Source of the DNA: Aliirhizobium wenxiniae
GTDB lineage: Bacteria > Pseudomonadota > Alphaproteobacteria > Rhizobiales > Rhizobiaceae
Direction: 5' to 3'
Length of the DNA: 64,000 nt
NCBI RefSeq assembly: GCF_014201355.1
Contig: NZ_JACHEG010000003.1
Coordinates: 1-64,000, forward strand
Position 1 is the first letter of the stretch, and each line of letters begins with the position of its first letter. This document shows positions 9,219 to 18,012 of this stretch, in pieces. Under the pieces are notes generated by a model. It had not been told where the DNA came from and searched no databases. It saw nothing but the letters and a program-made list of their open reading frames with translations. The position numbers and the translations under genes are program-made.

Positions 9219-9236
9219 GCCCCCGCAACCAAAAAT
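9219..9236 (+). repeat. right copy of 18-bp direct repeat (putative attR)
   Basis: Identical to 315-332 and so repeating the tRNA-fMet 3' end including CCA. Upstream of these 18 bases similarity to the tRNA stops (ATCCT there, TTCAG here), so this is not a second full tRNA gene but only its 3' tip. A terminator starts at the next base. Confidence 0.75.
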
Positions 9237-9259
9237 GCCGCCTTCAAGGCGGCTTTTTT
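9237..9259 (+). terminator. Rho-independent terminator, likely the original tRNA-fMet terminator
   Basis: GCCGCCT (9237-9243) and AGGCGGC (9247-9253) form a 7-bp stem with a three-base TCA loop, followed by six T residues (9254-9259). No gene precedes it on this strand; the only tRNA-like sequence is the 18-bp 3' tip. That makes sense if an insertion pushed the terminator away from the tRNA. Confidence 0.8.
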
Positions 9260-9414
9260 GGTTGGTCAAAGCTCGAGGATTTAACCACTAATCAGGACCC
9301 GCAAGGATCCGTAGCCGACAGATGGCTTCGAGACAACGTGGTCGTCGGTTCCTCTCCCATCAAGACCAAAAAGTTAGCGCCCATCCGTTCCGTTTCTACG
9401 GCCCACCGCTAGTT

Positions 9415-10134
9415 TTATAAGGCCTTGAACGCGGCCGATGATCTCTTGCTGTCCAGGTTCTGGTATCCCAAGGCCACCTTTTCTAGCGCAGCAATCGTGC
9501 CGATCGTGGCGGAATCGAAAACCGGTAGCTTCAGCTTTGCTGTCAGTGCGCCGGCCAGGGCGTGACCACCAAGATTGGTGCTCCAGATAAGGATCGCATT
9601 CGGTTGCGCGGCCGTGAGCTCTTCAGCCAGCCTCGAGATCTCTGCTCCTGAAACCCTTGATGCCTCGAAATTGTCTCGTATGCCAAGATCGCGCCGCGCC
9701 ACGATAGCGATCCCTTGCGTGGCGAAAGTATTGACGAGCTGCCCTCCTTCCTGTGCGTCTCCCTGTTGCAACAAACCGATCCGGGTCAGACCAAGGGATT
9801 TCAGCAAGGCAGGTGTTTCCAACGCCGTGGTGGTTGCAGCAACGCCGGTCTCCGCCTCTATCAGCGCGCAAAGCGTTCGATCCGGCTCGAACCCGAGAAG
9901 CGCACCGCGGGTGGCATTCCAGAGGATGATGCCGGGTCTTGCCTGGGCCAGCATGGCTGCAGACTGCAGGAACGGGACCAGATTATATCCGTCGGCGGGA
10001 TGCCCATCATAGGGTACACGGGCAAAACACGCGTCGACGCCGGGATAATCATGGAGAATCGATTTCGTGACGCGTTCGACGACGCGGTTCGAGGATGGCA
10101 GTATGATGCCGATGGCTGGAACAGTCATACTCAT
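9415..10134 (-). CDS. Asp/Glu racemase-fold protein (maleate isomerase/arylmalonate decarboxylase type) lacking both catalytic Cys, 239 aa
   Basis: The fold is suggested by the N-terminal IGIILPSSNRVVE, two Thr/Gly-rich active-site loops and overall length. In this superfamily one or two Cys in those loops do the chemistry. Here the first loop reads LWNATRG (residues 71-77) and the second IWSTNLGG (183-190), so both Cys positions hold Ala or Ser; the only cysteines are 36 and 89. The protein may be non-racemase, a binding protein, or use other residues. It is the last gene of the importer operon (seven-base gap), so it probably acts on the imported compound. Confidence 0.75.
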   Translation of the reverse strand: MSMTVPAIGIILPSSNRVVERVTKSILHDYPGVDACFARVPYDGHPADGYNLVPFLQSAAMLAQARPGIILWNATRGALLGFEPDRTLCALIEAETGVAATTTALETPALLKSLGLTRIGLLQQGDAQEGGQLVNTFATQGIAIVARRDLGIRDNFEASRVSGAEISRLAEELTAAQPNAILIWSTNLGGHALAGALTAKLKLPVFDSATIGTIAALEKVALGYQNLDSKRSSAAFKAL

Positions 10135-10141
10135 CAGGATG

Positions 10142-11257
10142 TCACTGCTCCCGCACGATCAGGGTGCGTTCGGCAGACCAGTTTGCGGTCCAAATCTGAC
10201 CTGGCTGGGGAGGCGAGGCTCCAATCGCCTCAATCGGCAGTGCGCAGACGAATTCAGATCCAGCCATTTCCAGCCATACGGAAAGTGTCTGCCCCTTGAA
10301 CACGGTTCGCAGCACGCGGCCGCTTCGTGCATTGATGGCTTCCGTCGCCTCTCCGGTAGCTGAAAGACGGACGCTTTCTGGACGGATGGCGACAACGGCC
10401 TTTTCGCCGATACCAAGCTCCGTCGCTACAAGACTTTCAAATAACTGCCCGGAGGCAGATTTAAGGGTCGTTTTGCCATCATGTTTGCCGAGAATGGTCG
10501 CGGAGATAAAATTCGACGTGCCAATGAAGTCGGCCACGAAATGCGACGATGGCCGCTCGTAGATCTCGCGGGCCGACGCCGCCTGCTCGATGCGACCGCC
10601 GCGCATCACGGCGATCTGGTCGGCCAGCACCAGCGCCTCCTCCTGATCGTGGGTGACGAGGATGGTGGTGAGCCCCAACTCATTGCAGAGCTGACGCAGC
10701 TCGATTTGCATCGCCTCACGCAGTTTCTTGTCGAGCGCCCCGAACGGTTCGTCGAGCAGCAGGACCTTGGGCCGGTAGACGATGGCGCGGGCAAGGGCTA
10801 CCCGCTGCTGCTGGCCGCCGGATAACGCTGATGGCATGCGATCTTCAAAGCCGGTGAGATGGGTGAGCGCCAGCGCCCGCTTTGCCCGCTCAGCCGTCTC
10901 CGCCTTTTCGACGCCACGCATCGACAGGCCAAAGGCGACGTTTTCCAGAACCGTCATATGCGGAAACAGCGCATAGTTCTGGAACAGCATGCCGAGATTG
11001 CGCCGATGAACGGGAAGGTCAGTGATCGGCCTGCCATCAATGGCGATGTCGCCCGCTGTCGGTTGAACCAGTCCGGCGATCATTCTGAGCGTCGTGGTCT
11101 TGCCGCAGCCGGACGGGCCGAGCAGAGCCAGGATCTCGCCGCTTCTGGCTTCGAGATTGATATCGCTCACCACCTGGTTTGCGCCGTAGCTGCGGCTGAT
11201 GCCACGCAGCGTGACACTGCCGCCTTCGGTTTTAGAGATGCTTGCCGGGTTACTCAT
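10142..11257 (-). CDS. ABC importer ATPase, polyamine (PotA) type, 371 aa
   Basis: The cytoplasmic ATPase of an importer with the two permeases and binding protein encoded upstream. It has Walker [10 protein letters not shown] (about residues 48-56), a Q-loop in [10 protein letters not shown], signature LSGGQQQR, Walker B VLLLDEP and an H-loop in [10 protein letters not shown]-terminal TOBE-like region of about 120 residues is typical of polyamine and iron importers of this class. GGAG precedes the ATG by seven bases. It lies between the binding-protein gene and the racemase-fold gene. Confidence 0.93.
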   Translation of the reverse strand: MSNPASISKTEGGSVTLRGISRSYGANQVVSDINLEARSGEILALLGPSGCGKTTTLRMIAGLVQPTAGDIAIDGRPITDLPVHRRNLGMLFQNYALFPHMTVLENVAFGLSMRGVEKAETAERAKRALALTHLTGFEDRMPSALSGGQQQRVALARAIVYRPKVLLLDEPFGALDKKLREAMQIELRQLCNELGLTTILVTHDQEEALVLADQIAVMRGGRIEQAASAREIYERPSSHFVADFIGTSNFISATILGKHDGKTTLKSASGQLFESLVATELGIGEKAVVAIRPESVRLSATGEATEAINARSGRVLRTVFKGQTLSVWLEMAGSEFVCALPIEAIGASPPQPGQIWTANWSAERTLIVREQ

Positions 11258-11324
11258 AGACCGTCTCCATCGATTGATACTGGCCGGCCGATGAACAGGA
11301 TCGGCCGGCTGGTTGAAGGTGGTC

Positions 11325-12407
11325 TCAGACCGAGAAAATGCCGTTCATCTTTTCGGTCCAGGCCGAACGTTTGCCGTTGATGAACTCCCAGTCCGGCGTG
11401 AACAGGCCACGCTTGTCCATTTCCTCGACCGGATAGGCGATGTATTTCAGGGTTTCTTCTGAAAACTCGATGCCGGAGACAGGTGGGGCAGTAAGTGCGA
11501 ACTCGCTAAAAGCCTTCTGTGTTTTGGCTTCCAGCATGCGGTTCATGAAGGCAACGGCGACGTCCCTGTTCGGGCCTCCCTTCACCAGAACCTGGCAGTT
11601 GTTGCCGGCAAAACTGCCTTCCTTGGGAAAACTCATCGTCACCGGAGCGCCCTTGGCCGTGTAGGGATAGATATATTTCGACAGTTCCAGCAGGCCGATA
11701 TCAGCCTGGCCCTGAGCCACTTCGTTGGCTGCCTGTGGACCGTTGTCGAAGAGGTTCATGATGTTCGGCTTCAGCTCTGCAACTTTGTCGAAGCTGTCAT
11801 CGACCAGATACTGGGCCTCTGAAAACGGCTTGCCGGATTTGACCGCCGCGGCGACGATCAGGAAGAAGACAGAAGGCGTGTTCTTGGGGCTGACCAGTTT
11901 CAGCTTGCCGGCATATTCCGGCTTCCAAAGATCTGCATAGCTTGCCGGCGGGTTGACGGAGGAATTGTGGAACATGCTGCCGACCGAGATGGCCAAGGCG
12001 CTTGCCCAGCCGTCGAAACCGAAGCGCGGGTAGAGGTTGGCGAGCGCCGGCATATCACCCTTCGGCATCTGCTCGATCAGACCTTCCGTCTTGCATATCG
12101 GAATCGCAACGTCGTCGATGAACATTACCGAGAACTTCGGATTGTCTTTGGTGGCGCGCATCTTGCCGACATTGGCAAGTGTGAAGCCTTCCTCGGCGGT
12201 CACCTTGGCGCCGAAATCCTTTTCGAAGTCCGGGATGATTTTCTTCTTGACGAATTCTCCCTGCGAGCCGCCCCAGATGCCTATCTGGATTTCCTTGCCT
12301 GCGGCCCAGCCGTTGCGCACGAAGCCCATCGGGGCTGCCAGGGGTGCGGCGATGGCGGTGGCACCTAGCGCGAGTTTACCGAATGTGCGCCTCGAAATAT
12401 TGGTCAT
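11325..12407 (-). CDS. periplasmic binding protein of polyamine-type ABC importer, 360 aa
   Basis: It starts with a twin-arginine signal (SRRTFGKLALG, hydrophobic region to about residue 34), so it is probably exported folded. The rest resembles family-1 extracellular solute-binding proteins of the PotD/AfuA kind (EIQIGIWGGSQGEFVKK, conserved W/Y positions). It should deliver ligand to the permease pair. The ligand is not predictable; the racemase-fold protein in the same operon suggests an organic acid or amino-acid-like compound rather than iron (inference). GGGGA lies before the ATG. Confidence 0.9.
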   Translation of the reverse strand: MTNISRRTFGKLALGATAIAAPLAAPMGFVRNGWAAGKEIQIGIWGGSQGEFVKKKIIPDFEKDFGAKVTAEEGFTLANVGKMRATKDNPKFSVMFIDDVAIPICKTEGLIEQMPKGDMPALANLYPRFGFDGWASALAISVGSMFHNSSVNPPASYADLWKPEYAGKLKLVSPKNTPSVFFLIVAAAVKSGKPFSEAQYLVDDSFDKVAELKPNIMNLFDNGPQAANEVAQGQADIGLLELSKYIYPYTAKGAPVTMSFPKEGSFAGNNCQVLVKGGPNRDVAVAFMNRMLEAKTQKAFSEFALTAPPVSGIEFSEETLKYIAYPVEEMDKRGLFTPDWEFINGKRSAWTEKMNGIFSV

Positions 12408-12471
12408 GTCATTTCCCCTTTTTGTTTAACGATTGGTTTGCTGAGTTTAAGGCGGCGAATGTGCAGACGGA

Positions 12472-13266
12472 TTAGCTGGCGAGCCTGGCAAGGCTGATCC
12501 CGAAGACTTTCTCGATGACGAGCACGAGAAGAAGCGCAAAGAAGATCATCAGCGAGGCAATGGCCGCGATCGACGGGTCGAACGAGCGTTCGATCACCGT
12601 GTAGAGATAAAGCGGGATCGGGAAGTGATTGCCGTCGGCCAGCCACATCGAGATCGGGTAGTCGTCGAAGGAGACGATGAAACAAAAAATGCCGCCGGCC
12701 AAAATGCCTGGCCGCACTTGCGGCCAGATGATCTTTGTCGCCACCACATGGGGTGCTGCGCCGAGAACCGAGGCGGCATCCTCAAGATTGCGGTTGGTCA
12801 GCACAAAACTCCCCGAAACGGAGCGGATGACATAGGGCAGGCAGATTACCGTATGGCCGATGACGAGTTGCAGCAGGGTAGCTCGCGACCCCATTATCGA
12901 AAACAGCTGCAGCAGTGCCACACCGGTTACGATCAGCGGCACGATCAGTGGCGACAGGATGATGCCGAGCACCGCATCCTGGCCCGGAACCTTGAAGCGC
13001 GTCAGCCCGATCGCACAGGGAATGCCGAGGATCAGCGACATGATGGTAACAATACTTGCAAGTTCGAGCGAGAAGAGGAAGCTTCCCTGAGCCTCGGGGT
13101 TGGTCAGCACCGCCGCATACCATTTCAAGGTAAAGCCCTGCGGCGGGAAAACGATATAGGCTGTGTCAGAGATAGACATCAGAAGCGGCACTACGAGCGG
13201 GGCCACGACGATCACGAGGACGATTGCAACGACAATCTTCAGGAGTGGGCTGACGGTCTCGGTCAT
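12472..13266 (-). CDS. ABC importer permease, PotC-like, 264 aa
   Basis: An inner-membrane permease with six predicted hydrophobic segments and a cytoplasmic EAA-type loop around EDAASVLGAAPHVVATKIIWPQ, the contact site for the ATPase. The start at 13266 gives ATGA overlap with the preceding permease stop and a product of normal PotC length; the longer upstream frame is rejected. It pairs with the PotB-like permease. Confidence 0.92.
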   Translation of the reverse strand: MTETVSPLLKIVVAIVLVIVVAPLVVPLLMSISDTAYIVFPPQGFTLKWYAAVLTNPEAQGSFLFSLELASIVTIMSLILGIPCAIGLTRFKVPGQDAVLGIILSPLIVPLIVTGVALLQLFSIMGSRATLLQLVIGHTVICLPYVIRSVSGSFVLTNRNLEDAASVLGAAPHVVATKIIWPQVRPGILAGGIFCFIVSFDDYPISMWLADGNHFPIPLYLYTVIERSFDPSIAAIASLMIFFALLLVLVIEKVFGISLARLAS

Positions 13267-14243
13267 CGGGCGGCCTCCGTCCAGCGAGCAAAGCGCCGGT
13301 TGACGATTTTCAGGAAAACGAGGTTGACGGCCAGTACCATGACGATCAGCAGCGTCGAGATCGCAGCGCCGAACGGCCAATCGTTGAGCGTCAGGATCTG
13401 CTGCTCAATCAGCGTACCGAGCAGCGGCGAGAAATTGCCACCAAGCACCTGCGGCGTCACATAAGCGGCCGAACTCAGCGAAAAGACCAGCGAAGCGCCA
13501 ACGGCAAGACCGGGCAGGCTAAGGGGCAGTATCACCTTCAGAAAGACACGCAGTCTGGTTGCGCCGGCAACCCGTGCTGCTTCCTCGACGCTACGGTCGA
13601 TGCGAGCGATTGCCGAGGCAAGCGGCATGACCATGAACGGCAAGTAGACGTGGACGCAGGCGATCAGCACCGCCCATTCGGTGTAGAGCAGAGCCGGTGG
13701 GTGGGGGATGCCGACCTGCTTCAGCGCCCAGGCGAGCGCACCGGTCTTATTGAGGATCGTCTGCCAGCCATAGGAGCGCACGACGACATTGACCAGCAGA
13801 GGCGCAAGGATAGTGATGGTGACTAGCCTTGCCAGCGAAGGGCCGCCGCGACTGATCGCGATGGCCAGCGGATAGGCGAAGACCGCAGCGCAGATAGAGG
13901 TCAGCAAGGCTACTCGGACCGTCCGGGCCAGAATGCGGAAATATAGGTCGGAGGAAAACAGCCTAGTGTAGTTTTCGAGCGTGAAACCTTCGACCGTGAC
14001 GCCATCGACCACATGGGCGGAAAGGCTGCTCGCGATCATCGATACGACCGGCCAAATAAACCAGACGCCAAGGAACAGGAGCGCTGGCAGGACCAGGAAA
14101 AAGCCCGTGTAGCGCGTCGATGAAAACCGCGACCACGCTTCCTCAACAAGCCGCGAGAACTTCGTATTGTTCTCCCGAGCGCCCGAGAGCGCGCCGTCAT
14201 TGGGGAGGGGGTCAAGCGGTATCGTTCCATTCACGCTCTGCAT
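13263..14243 (-). CDS. ABC importer permease, PotB-like, 326 aa
   Basis: The first gene of the importer operon. After a hydrophilic N-terminus of about 45 residues it has six hydrophobic segments and the EAA-type loop VEEAARVAGATRLRVFLKVILP. It forms a heterodimeric channel with the next permease, and the two genes overlap by four bases. Its promoter lies in the 141 bases shared with the divergent LysR gene, where an inverted repeat is found. Confidence 0.92.
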   Translation of the reverse strand: MQSVNGTIPLDPLPNDGALSGARENNTKFSRLVEEAWSRFSSTRYTGFFLVLPALLFLGVWFIWPVVSMIASSLSAHVVDGVTVEGFTLENYTRLFSSDLYFRILARTVRVALLTSICAAVFAYPLAIAISRGGPSLARLVTITILAPLLVNVVVRSYGWQTILNKTGALAWALKQVGIPHPPALLYTEWAVLIACVHVYLPFMVMPLASAIARIDRSVEEAARVAGATRLRVFLKVILPLSLPGLAVGASLVFSLSSAAYVTPQVLGGNFSPLLGTLIEQQILTLNDWPFGAAISTLLIVMVLAVNLVFLKIVNRRFARWTEAAR

Positions 14244-14283
14244 CCCGTTTCTCCTTGGATGGAGCGCTCACTTGCGATCCCCG

Positions 14284-14304
14284 TTGTCATCTTGATCGTG
14301 ACAA
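14284..14304. promoter_or_regulatory. inverted repeat, likely LysR operator
   Basis: TTGTCA (14284-14289) and TGACAA (14299-14304) are perfect inverted arms around nine bases, in the divergent region between the ABC operon (start 14243) and the LysR gene (start 14385). Position and symmetry fit a LysR-type site, though the inner T-to-A spacing is 13, not 11. Confidence 0.55.
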
Positions 14305-14384
14305 TCAGCGAATTTTCCGTTGCCGTCCATCGGAGAATAAGCAATCATGCATTCGAAAAATTAGTATGGATTGAAGGTGTCGAT

Positions 14385-15317
14385 ATGCGTGGTTCGCTGG
14401 TTCCTGCGTCGCTGCGTTACGCCGACCAGGTGGCCCGCTCCGGATCCATCCAGAAGGCTGCAAAGGAGCTGAACGTTGCGGCATCTGCCATCGACCGGCA
14501 GATACTGCTGCTGGAAGAGGATCTTGGCGTCGAGCTTTTCGAGCGCATGCCGCGAGGCATGCGACTGACCGCCGCCGGCGATGCACTGATCGCGCTTGCC
14601 CGCCGCTGGAAGAGCGACGAACGAAAGGCAGCAGCCGATATCCGACAGCTTCAGGGTATTCATCTAGGACATCTGCGGCTGGTAGCAATGGATAGTCATG
14701 CCAACGGCTTCCTGCCGCTATTCATCGAAAAACTGGCGAGTTCCCATCCGCGAATTTCACTCGAAGTCGAAATCTCCAGCCCCGACGACGCCCTTTCGGC
14801 ACTCATGGCCGGCGATGCCGACATTATCGCAGCGTTCAACTTGTCACCGAGGCGCGATGTGCATGTCCTGTGGAGTGCCGAGCTTCCGCTCGGCAGCGTG
14901 GTGTCACCTCAGCACGAGCTGGCGCGGGCTAAGACTACCAGTTTGCAAGAAGCAACGCAGCATCCGATCGCCCTGCAGAGCAAAGCGCTGTTCATTCGCC
15001 GTTATCTCGATGCGCGCTACGGATGGCTGTTTAACGATCCCCAAAAGGCGGTTGTCACCAACTCGCTGCAACTGGTCAAGCAACTTGCTCGCAGCGGTCG
15101 ATACATCGCCTTCACATCGGAGCTCGATGCTGCGCCGGAAATCCTTGACGGCTCGCTCGTCTTCATTCCCCTGCGCGACAAGGGCGCCGAACCTCAGACA
15201 GTGAGCCTCGCAATAGATGCCCGCAAGCCGCTATCGCGAATAGGCCGCATCGTTTCTGAACTGCTGCAGGAGGAGATAGCCCAGTGCTTGGGCCGTGTCA
15301 GAATGCGGTCTGCCTAA
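14385..15317 (+). CDS. LysR-family transcriptional regulator, 310 aa
   Basis: An N-terminal winged helix-turn-helix (residues about 8-65, with SIQKAAKELNVAASAIDRQI and LFERMPRGMRLTAAGDAL) is followed by a co-inducer-binding region with the pattern HLRLVAMDSHANGFLPLFIEKL. It is divergent from the polyamine-type importer operon and is its likely regulator. The start at 14385 is chosen because GAAGG lies seven bases before it and the HTH then starts at the usual distance; an in-frame ATG at 14259 would add 42 unrelated residues. Confidence 0.9.
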   Translation: MRGSLVPASLRYADQVARSGSIQKAAKELNVAASAIDRQILLLEEDLGVELFERMPRGMRLTAAGDALIALARRWKSDERKAAADIRQLQGIHLGHLRLVAMDSHANGFLPLFIEKLASSHPRISLEVEISSPDDALSALMAGDADIIAAFNLSPRRDVHVLWSAELPLGSVVSPQHELARAKTTSLQEATQHPIALQSKALFIRRYLDARYGWLFNDPQKAVVTNSLQLVKQLARSGRYIAFTSELDAAPEILDGSLVFIPLRDKGAEPQTVSLAIDARKPLSRIGRIVSELLQEEIAQCLGRVRMRSA

Positions 15318-15388
15318 GGTTCATGCTTCCATCGGAATTGCATGGTCGGCGGTTCGCATCGCTTCAAGAGCTTAGCCCCCTAGCTGTT

Positions 15389-16327
15389 TCAAGCCGTGAA
15401 GAACTCTTCTCCTTCTACATAGTCGGTGACCCGGCGGACTTCACGAATGATGGTATCCGCCAGGTGTCGGGCTGCCGGCGACAGATCACGTTTTTTAAGG
15501 CGGATCAGTGACATGGCACGTCGAATATGGGGTTCGTTCAACGTCATCACCCGTGCGATCACCGGTGGATGTTTGGCCAGCCGCGTGCTCGGCTGGACTG
15601 CAATCCCGAGCCCGGCTTCTGCCATGGCGATGATCGTCTCGGCCTGAATGAACTGATACCGGTTTGTCTCGACCAATCCATTGTCATGCAGAACCTGGTC
15701 GACGATGCGACGCATAGCCGTCTGCGGGGCAGGCAGGAGTATCGGGAACCGGGCGATTTCCCTCCAGGTTATCACCTTTCTAGCCGGATCGACAAAGCGG
15801 GGGTGAACCACGGCGTGAAGCGGCTCGACCAAAATGGGGCTGAATTCGAAAGTCGGGTCGGTGCCATGGGGACCAATGGCGAAATCGACTTCCTGCTTGC
15901 GTAGCGCGGCGTAGAGATCGGTTGAGGTCAACTCCCGGATTGTCACCGCCACTTCCGGAAACTGGCTGACGAACTGCGTTAGGATAGGAGGCAGGTGGAC
16001 GGATGCTACATGGGAGGAACTGGCGAGTGACAACTGTCCGCGCTTCAGATCCGCGGCCTCGCGAATCTCGCGAAGCCCATGGAGGATCTCGAAATGGGCC
16101 TTTCTCAGACTTTCCTGCAGCTTGGCGCCTTCTTCCGTCAATTTGACGCTGCGTGTCGTACGCTCAAAAAGCTTAACCTGAAGTTGTTCTTCCAACTGAC
16201 GGATCTGGACACTCACGGCTGAATGGGCGCGGTTCAGCTTCTCGCCGGCAAGCCGAAAGCTTCCTTCGCTTGCCACGACGAGAAAGGTCTGGAGCAGCCG
16301 CAGATTGACGTCGTTGATCGTATCCAT
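15389..16327 (-). CDS. LysR-family transcriptional regulator of the acid-sugar/TTT locus, 312 aa
   Basis: The HTH is at residues about 5-65 (LRLLQTFLVVASEGSFRLAGEKL, LFERTTRSVKLTEEGAKL), then a LysR substrate domain (GQLSLASSSHVASVHLPPIL). It is divergent from the TctC gene and probably controls the importer and the kinase/aldolase genes in response to the substrate. GGAG precedes the ATG at 16327 by five bases; longer upstream frames are discarded. A 9-bp inverted repeat with T-N11-A spacing starts eight bases upstream of the start codon, which also suggests autoregulation. Confidence 0.92.
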   Translation of the reverse strand: MDTINDVNLRLLQTFLVVASEGSFRLAGEKLNRAHSAVSVQIRQLEEQLQVKLFERTTRSVKLTEEGAKLQESLRKAHFEILHGLREIREAADLKRGQLSLASSSHVASVHLPPILTQFVSQFPEVAVTIRELTSTDLYAALRKQEVDFAIGPHGTDPTFEFSPILVEPLHAVVHPRFVDPARKVITWREIARFPILLPAPQTAMRRIVDQVLHDNGLVETNRYQFIQAETIIAMAEAGLGIAVQPSTRLAKHPPVIARVMTLNEPHIRRAMSLIRLKKRDLSPAARHLADTIIREVRRVTDYVEGEEFFTA

Positions 16328-16334
16328 CGGCTCT

Positions 16335-16363
16335 CCGATTGGTCTTTCTACCATACCAATCGG
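16335..16363. promoter_or_regulatory. LysR box: 9-bp inverted repeat with T-N11-A core
   Basis: CCGATTGGT (16335-16343) and ACCAATCGG (16355-16363) are perfect inverted arms around 11 bases, giving exactly T-N11-A, the canonical LysR recognition pattern. A smaller dyad ATACC/GGTAT (16353-16366) overlaps its right arm. It is located between the divergent LysR and TctC genes. Confidence 0.75.
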
Positions 16364-16479
16364 TATCATTATTATACTTGCTTTGCCACCGTTGGCGGGT
16401 CCAAAGTTGTCAAACCGCAATCGGGAAGGGATTGCCGGTATCGGCTGGAGGGCCGAGGTTCAAATCGGGAGGAAATATC

Positions 16480-17466
16480 TTGGACACGAATGAAACCCAC
16501 AGTGGCATCAAACGGCGCACGCTCTTGGCATGTGGCGCAGCTCTTGCCGCAACACAGCCATTTGCGTCAGGCCTCGCGCACGCCAGTGCCTATCCGAGCG
16601 AGACCATTAATTACATCGTCGCCTTCGGCGTCGGCGGCGGCAGCGATATCGTCGCGCGCACGATGGCCAAGGTGATTGACGAGAAGAAGCTCATTCCGGT
16701 CAAGATGCTGGTGGAAAACCGGCCGGGTGGTTCGGGTGCGGTCGGCTATTCCTACATCAGTTCCCGTAAGGGCAATCCCTATTATCTCGGCGGTGTCGGC
16801 GTCAGCTTCTTCACCACGCCGCTGCTTGGCAAGATGCCGCTGAGCTACAAGGACTTTACCCCGCTCGCGGCGATCGCGCGCTCACCTTACATCCTGGCTG
16901 TGCTTGCTGATTCCAAGATCAAGTCGATCGACGACCTCAAGAGCGCCAAGGGACTGACAATCGGTTCGGCCGGCGCTGTGTCGGATCCGGCACTTCTGTC
17001 ACATCTCCTCAACAAGGAACTCGGCAGCTCGATCAAGGTCGTGCCATATGACGGCGAGGGCGAGGTGATGGCGGCGGTGCTCGGCAAGCATCTCGACCTT
17101 CTGTTCGGCAATCCAAACGAGATCCTCGAACAGGTCAATGCCGGCAAGATGCGGGCCCTTGCCGTCACCTCGGCGGAACGGATGGAGTCTCTTCCCGAGG
17201 TGCCGAGCTTCAAGGAACTGGGGCATGACATCGTCCATACCCAGCTTCGCGGCATCATCATGCCCAAGGATGTTCCGGCGGAAGCGGTCTCCTATTGGGA
17301 GGGCGTGATGAAAACCGTGTCGGAAAGCCCGGAATGGCGCAGCCAATATGTCGACCGGTTCAACGAAATACCGCTCTTCCTCGACAGCAAGCAGTTCGGC
17401 GAGGAAATCGTCGCAACCTCGCAGCGCTACGAGACGCTGATGCGCGAGCTCGGTCTAATCAAGTGA
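16480..17466 (+). CDS. TTT-family periplasmic binding protein (TctC-like), 328 aa
   Basis: The solute-binding component of a tripartite tricarboxylate-type importer. The start is TTG at 16480, chosen because GGGAGG (16468-16473) precedes it by six bases and the frame reaches the stop; no ATG in this frame suits. The N-terminus has KRRTLL followed by an Ala-rich hydrophobic segment ending AHASAYP, so Tat or Sec export. The body shows TctC features: FGVGGGSDIVARTMA, VENRPGGSGAVGYSY and late PEVPSFKELGHD. It is the first gene of the importer operon divergent from LysR. Confidence 0.88.
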   Translation: MDTNETHSGIKRRTLLACGAALAATQPFASGLAHASAYPSETINYIVAFGVGGGSDIVARTMAKVIDEKKLIPVKMLVENRPGGSGAVGYSYISSRKGNPYYLGGVGVSFFTTPLLGKMPLSYKDFTPLAAIARSPYILAVLADSKIKSIDDLKSAKGLTIGSAGAVSDPALLSHLLNKELGSSIKVVPYDGEGEVMAAVLGKHLDLLFGNPNEILEQVNAGKMRALAVTSAERMESLPEVPSFKELGHDIVHTQLRGIIMPKDVPAEAVSYWEGVMKTVSESPEWRSQYVDRFNEIPLFLDSKQFGEEIVATSQRYETLMRELGLIK

Positions 17467-17543
17467 GATTGGCGGCCCCCGATCAGCTTGGGGCCGATAG
17501 TCACAGAAGAATTCAAATACTCTACGCTTGGGAGGCGCGGCAG

Positions 17544-17990
17544 GTGATACCCTTACGTTCATTCGATCTTGGTCTTTCCGCGATCTTCGGCCTGCTCGGC
17601 CTCTACATGATCTGGCAGGGAAGTGGCTATGGCTATCAAGAGGGTTCCGTGCCCTCGGCCGGCTTCTTCCCCGTCTGGATCGGGGCGGGGCTGGCCCTAT
17701 TTTCCGCACTCAATTTTCTCAAGGTCATCAGGCAGTCCGATTTTCTCGGCAGCGTCGAGCGGATGGAAGTGGTCAGGGTCGGGCTGGTCAGTCTGGCACT
17801 GGTCGGTTTCGTCCTGCTCTCCGACTTTATCGGCATGCTGGTGGCCTCCGTGCCGCTGATGATTGCCATCGGCTGCATATTCGGGGCCCGCGACGCCCGC
17901 TCGATTGCGGCCGTCAGTGCCATCGCCGTCGGTATGGCCTTCATACTCTATCTCGTGTTTGGCGTAGTTCTCGCCATCCCGCTGCTCTGA
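17544..17990 (+). CDS. TTT-family small membrane subunit (TctB-like), 148 aa
   Basis: A four-span small permease subunit of the usual length for TctB. The GTG start at 17544 is preceded by GGGAGG at 17530-17535. Hydrophobic segments lie near residues 8-25, 37-55, 75-95 and 102-145, with the loop SVPSAGFFPVWIGAGL before the second. It sits between the binding protein and the large permease, as in most TTT operons. Confidence 0.88.
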   Translation: MIPLRSFDLGLSAIFGLLGLYMIWQGSGYGYQEGSVPSAGFFPVWIGAGLALFSALNFLKVIRQSDFLGSVERMEVVRVGLVSLALVGFVLLSDFIGMLVASVPLMIAIGCIFGARDARSIAAVSAIAVGMAFILYLVFGVVLAIPLL

Positions 17991-18012
17991 TCCCTGAAGA
18001 AGAGACGATATC

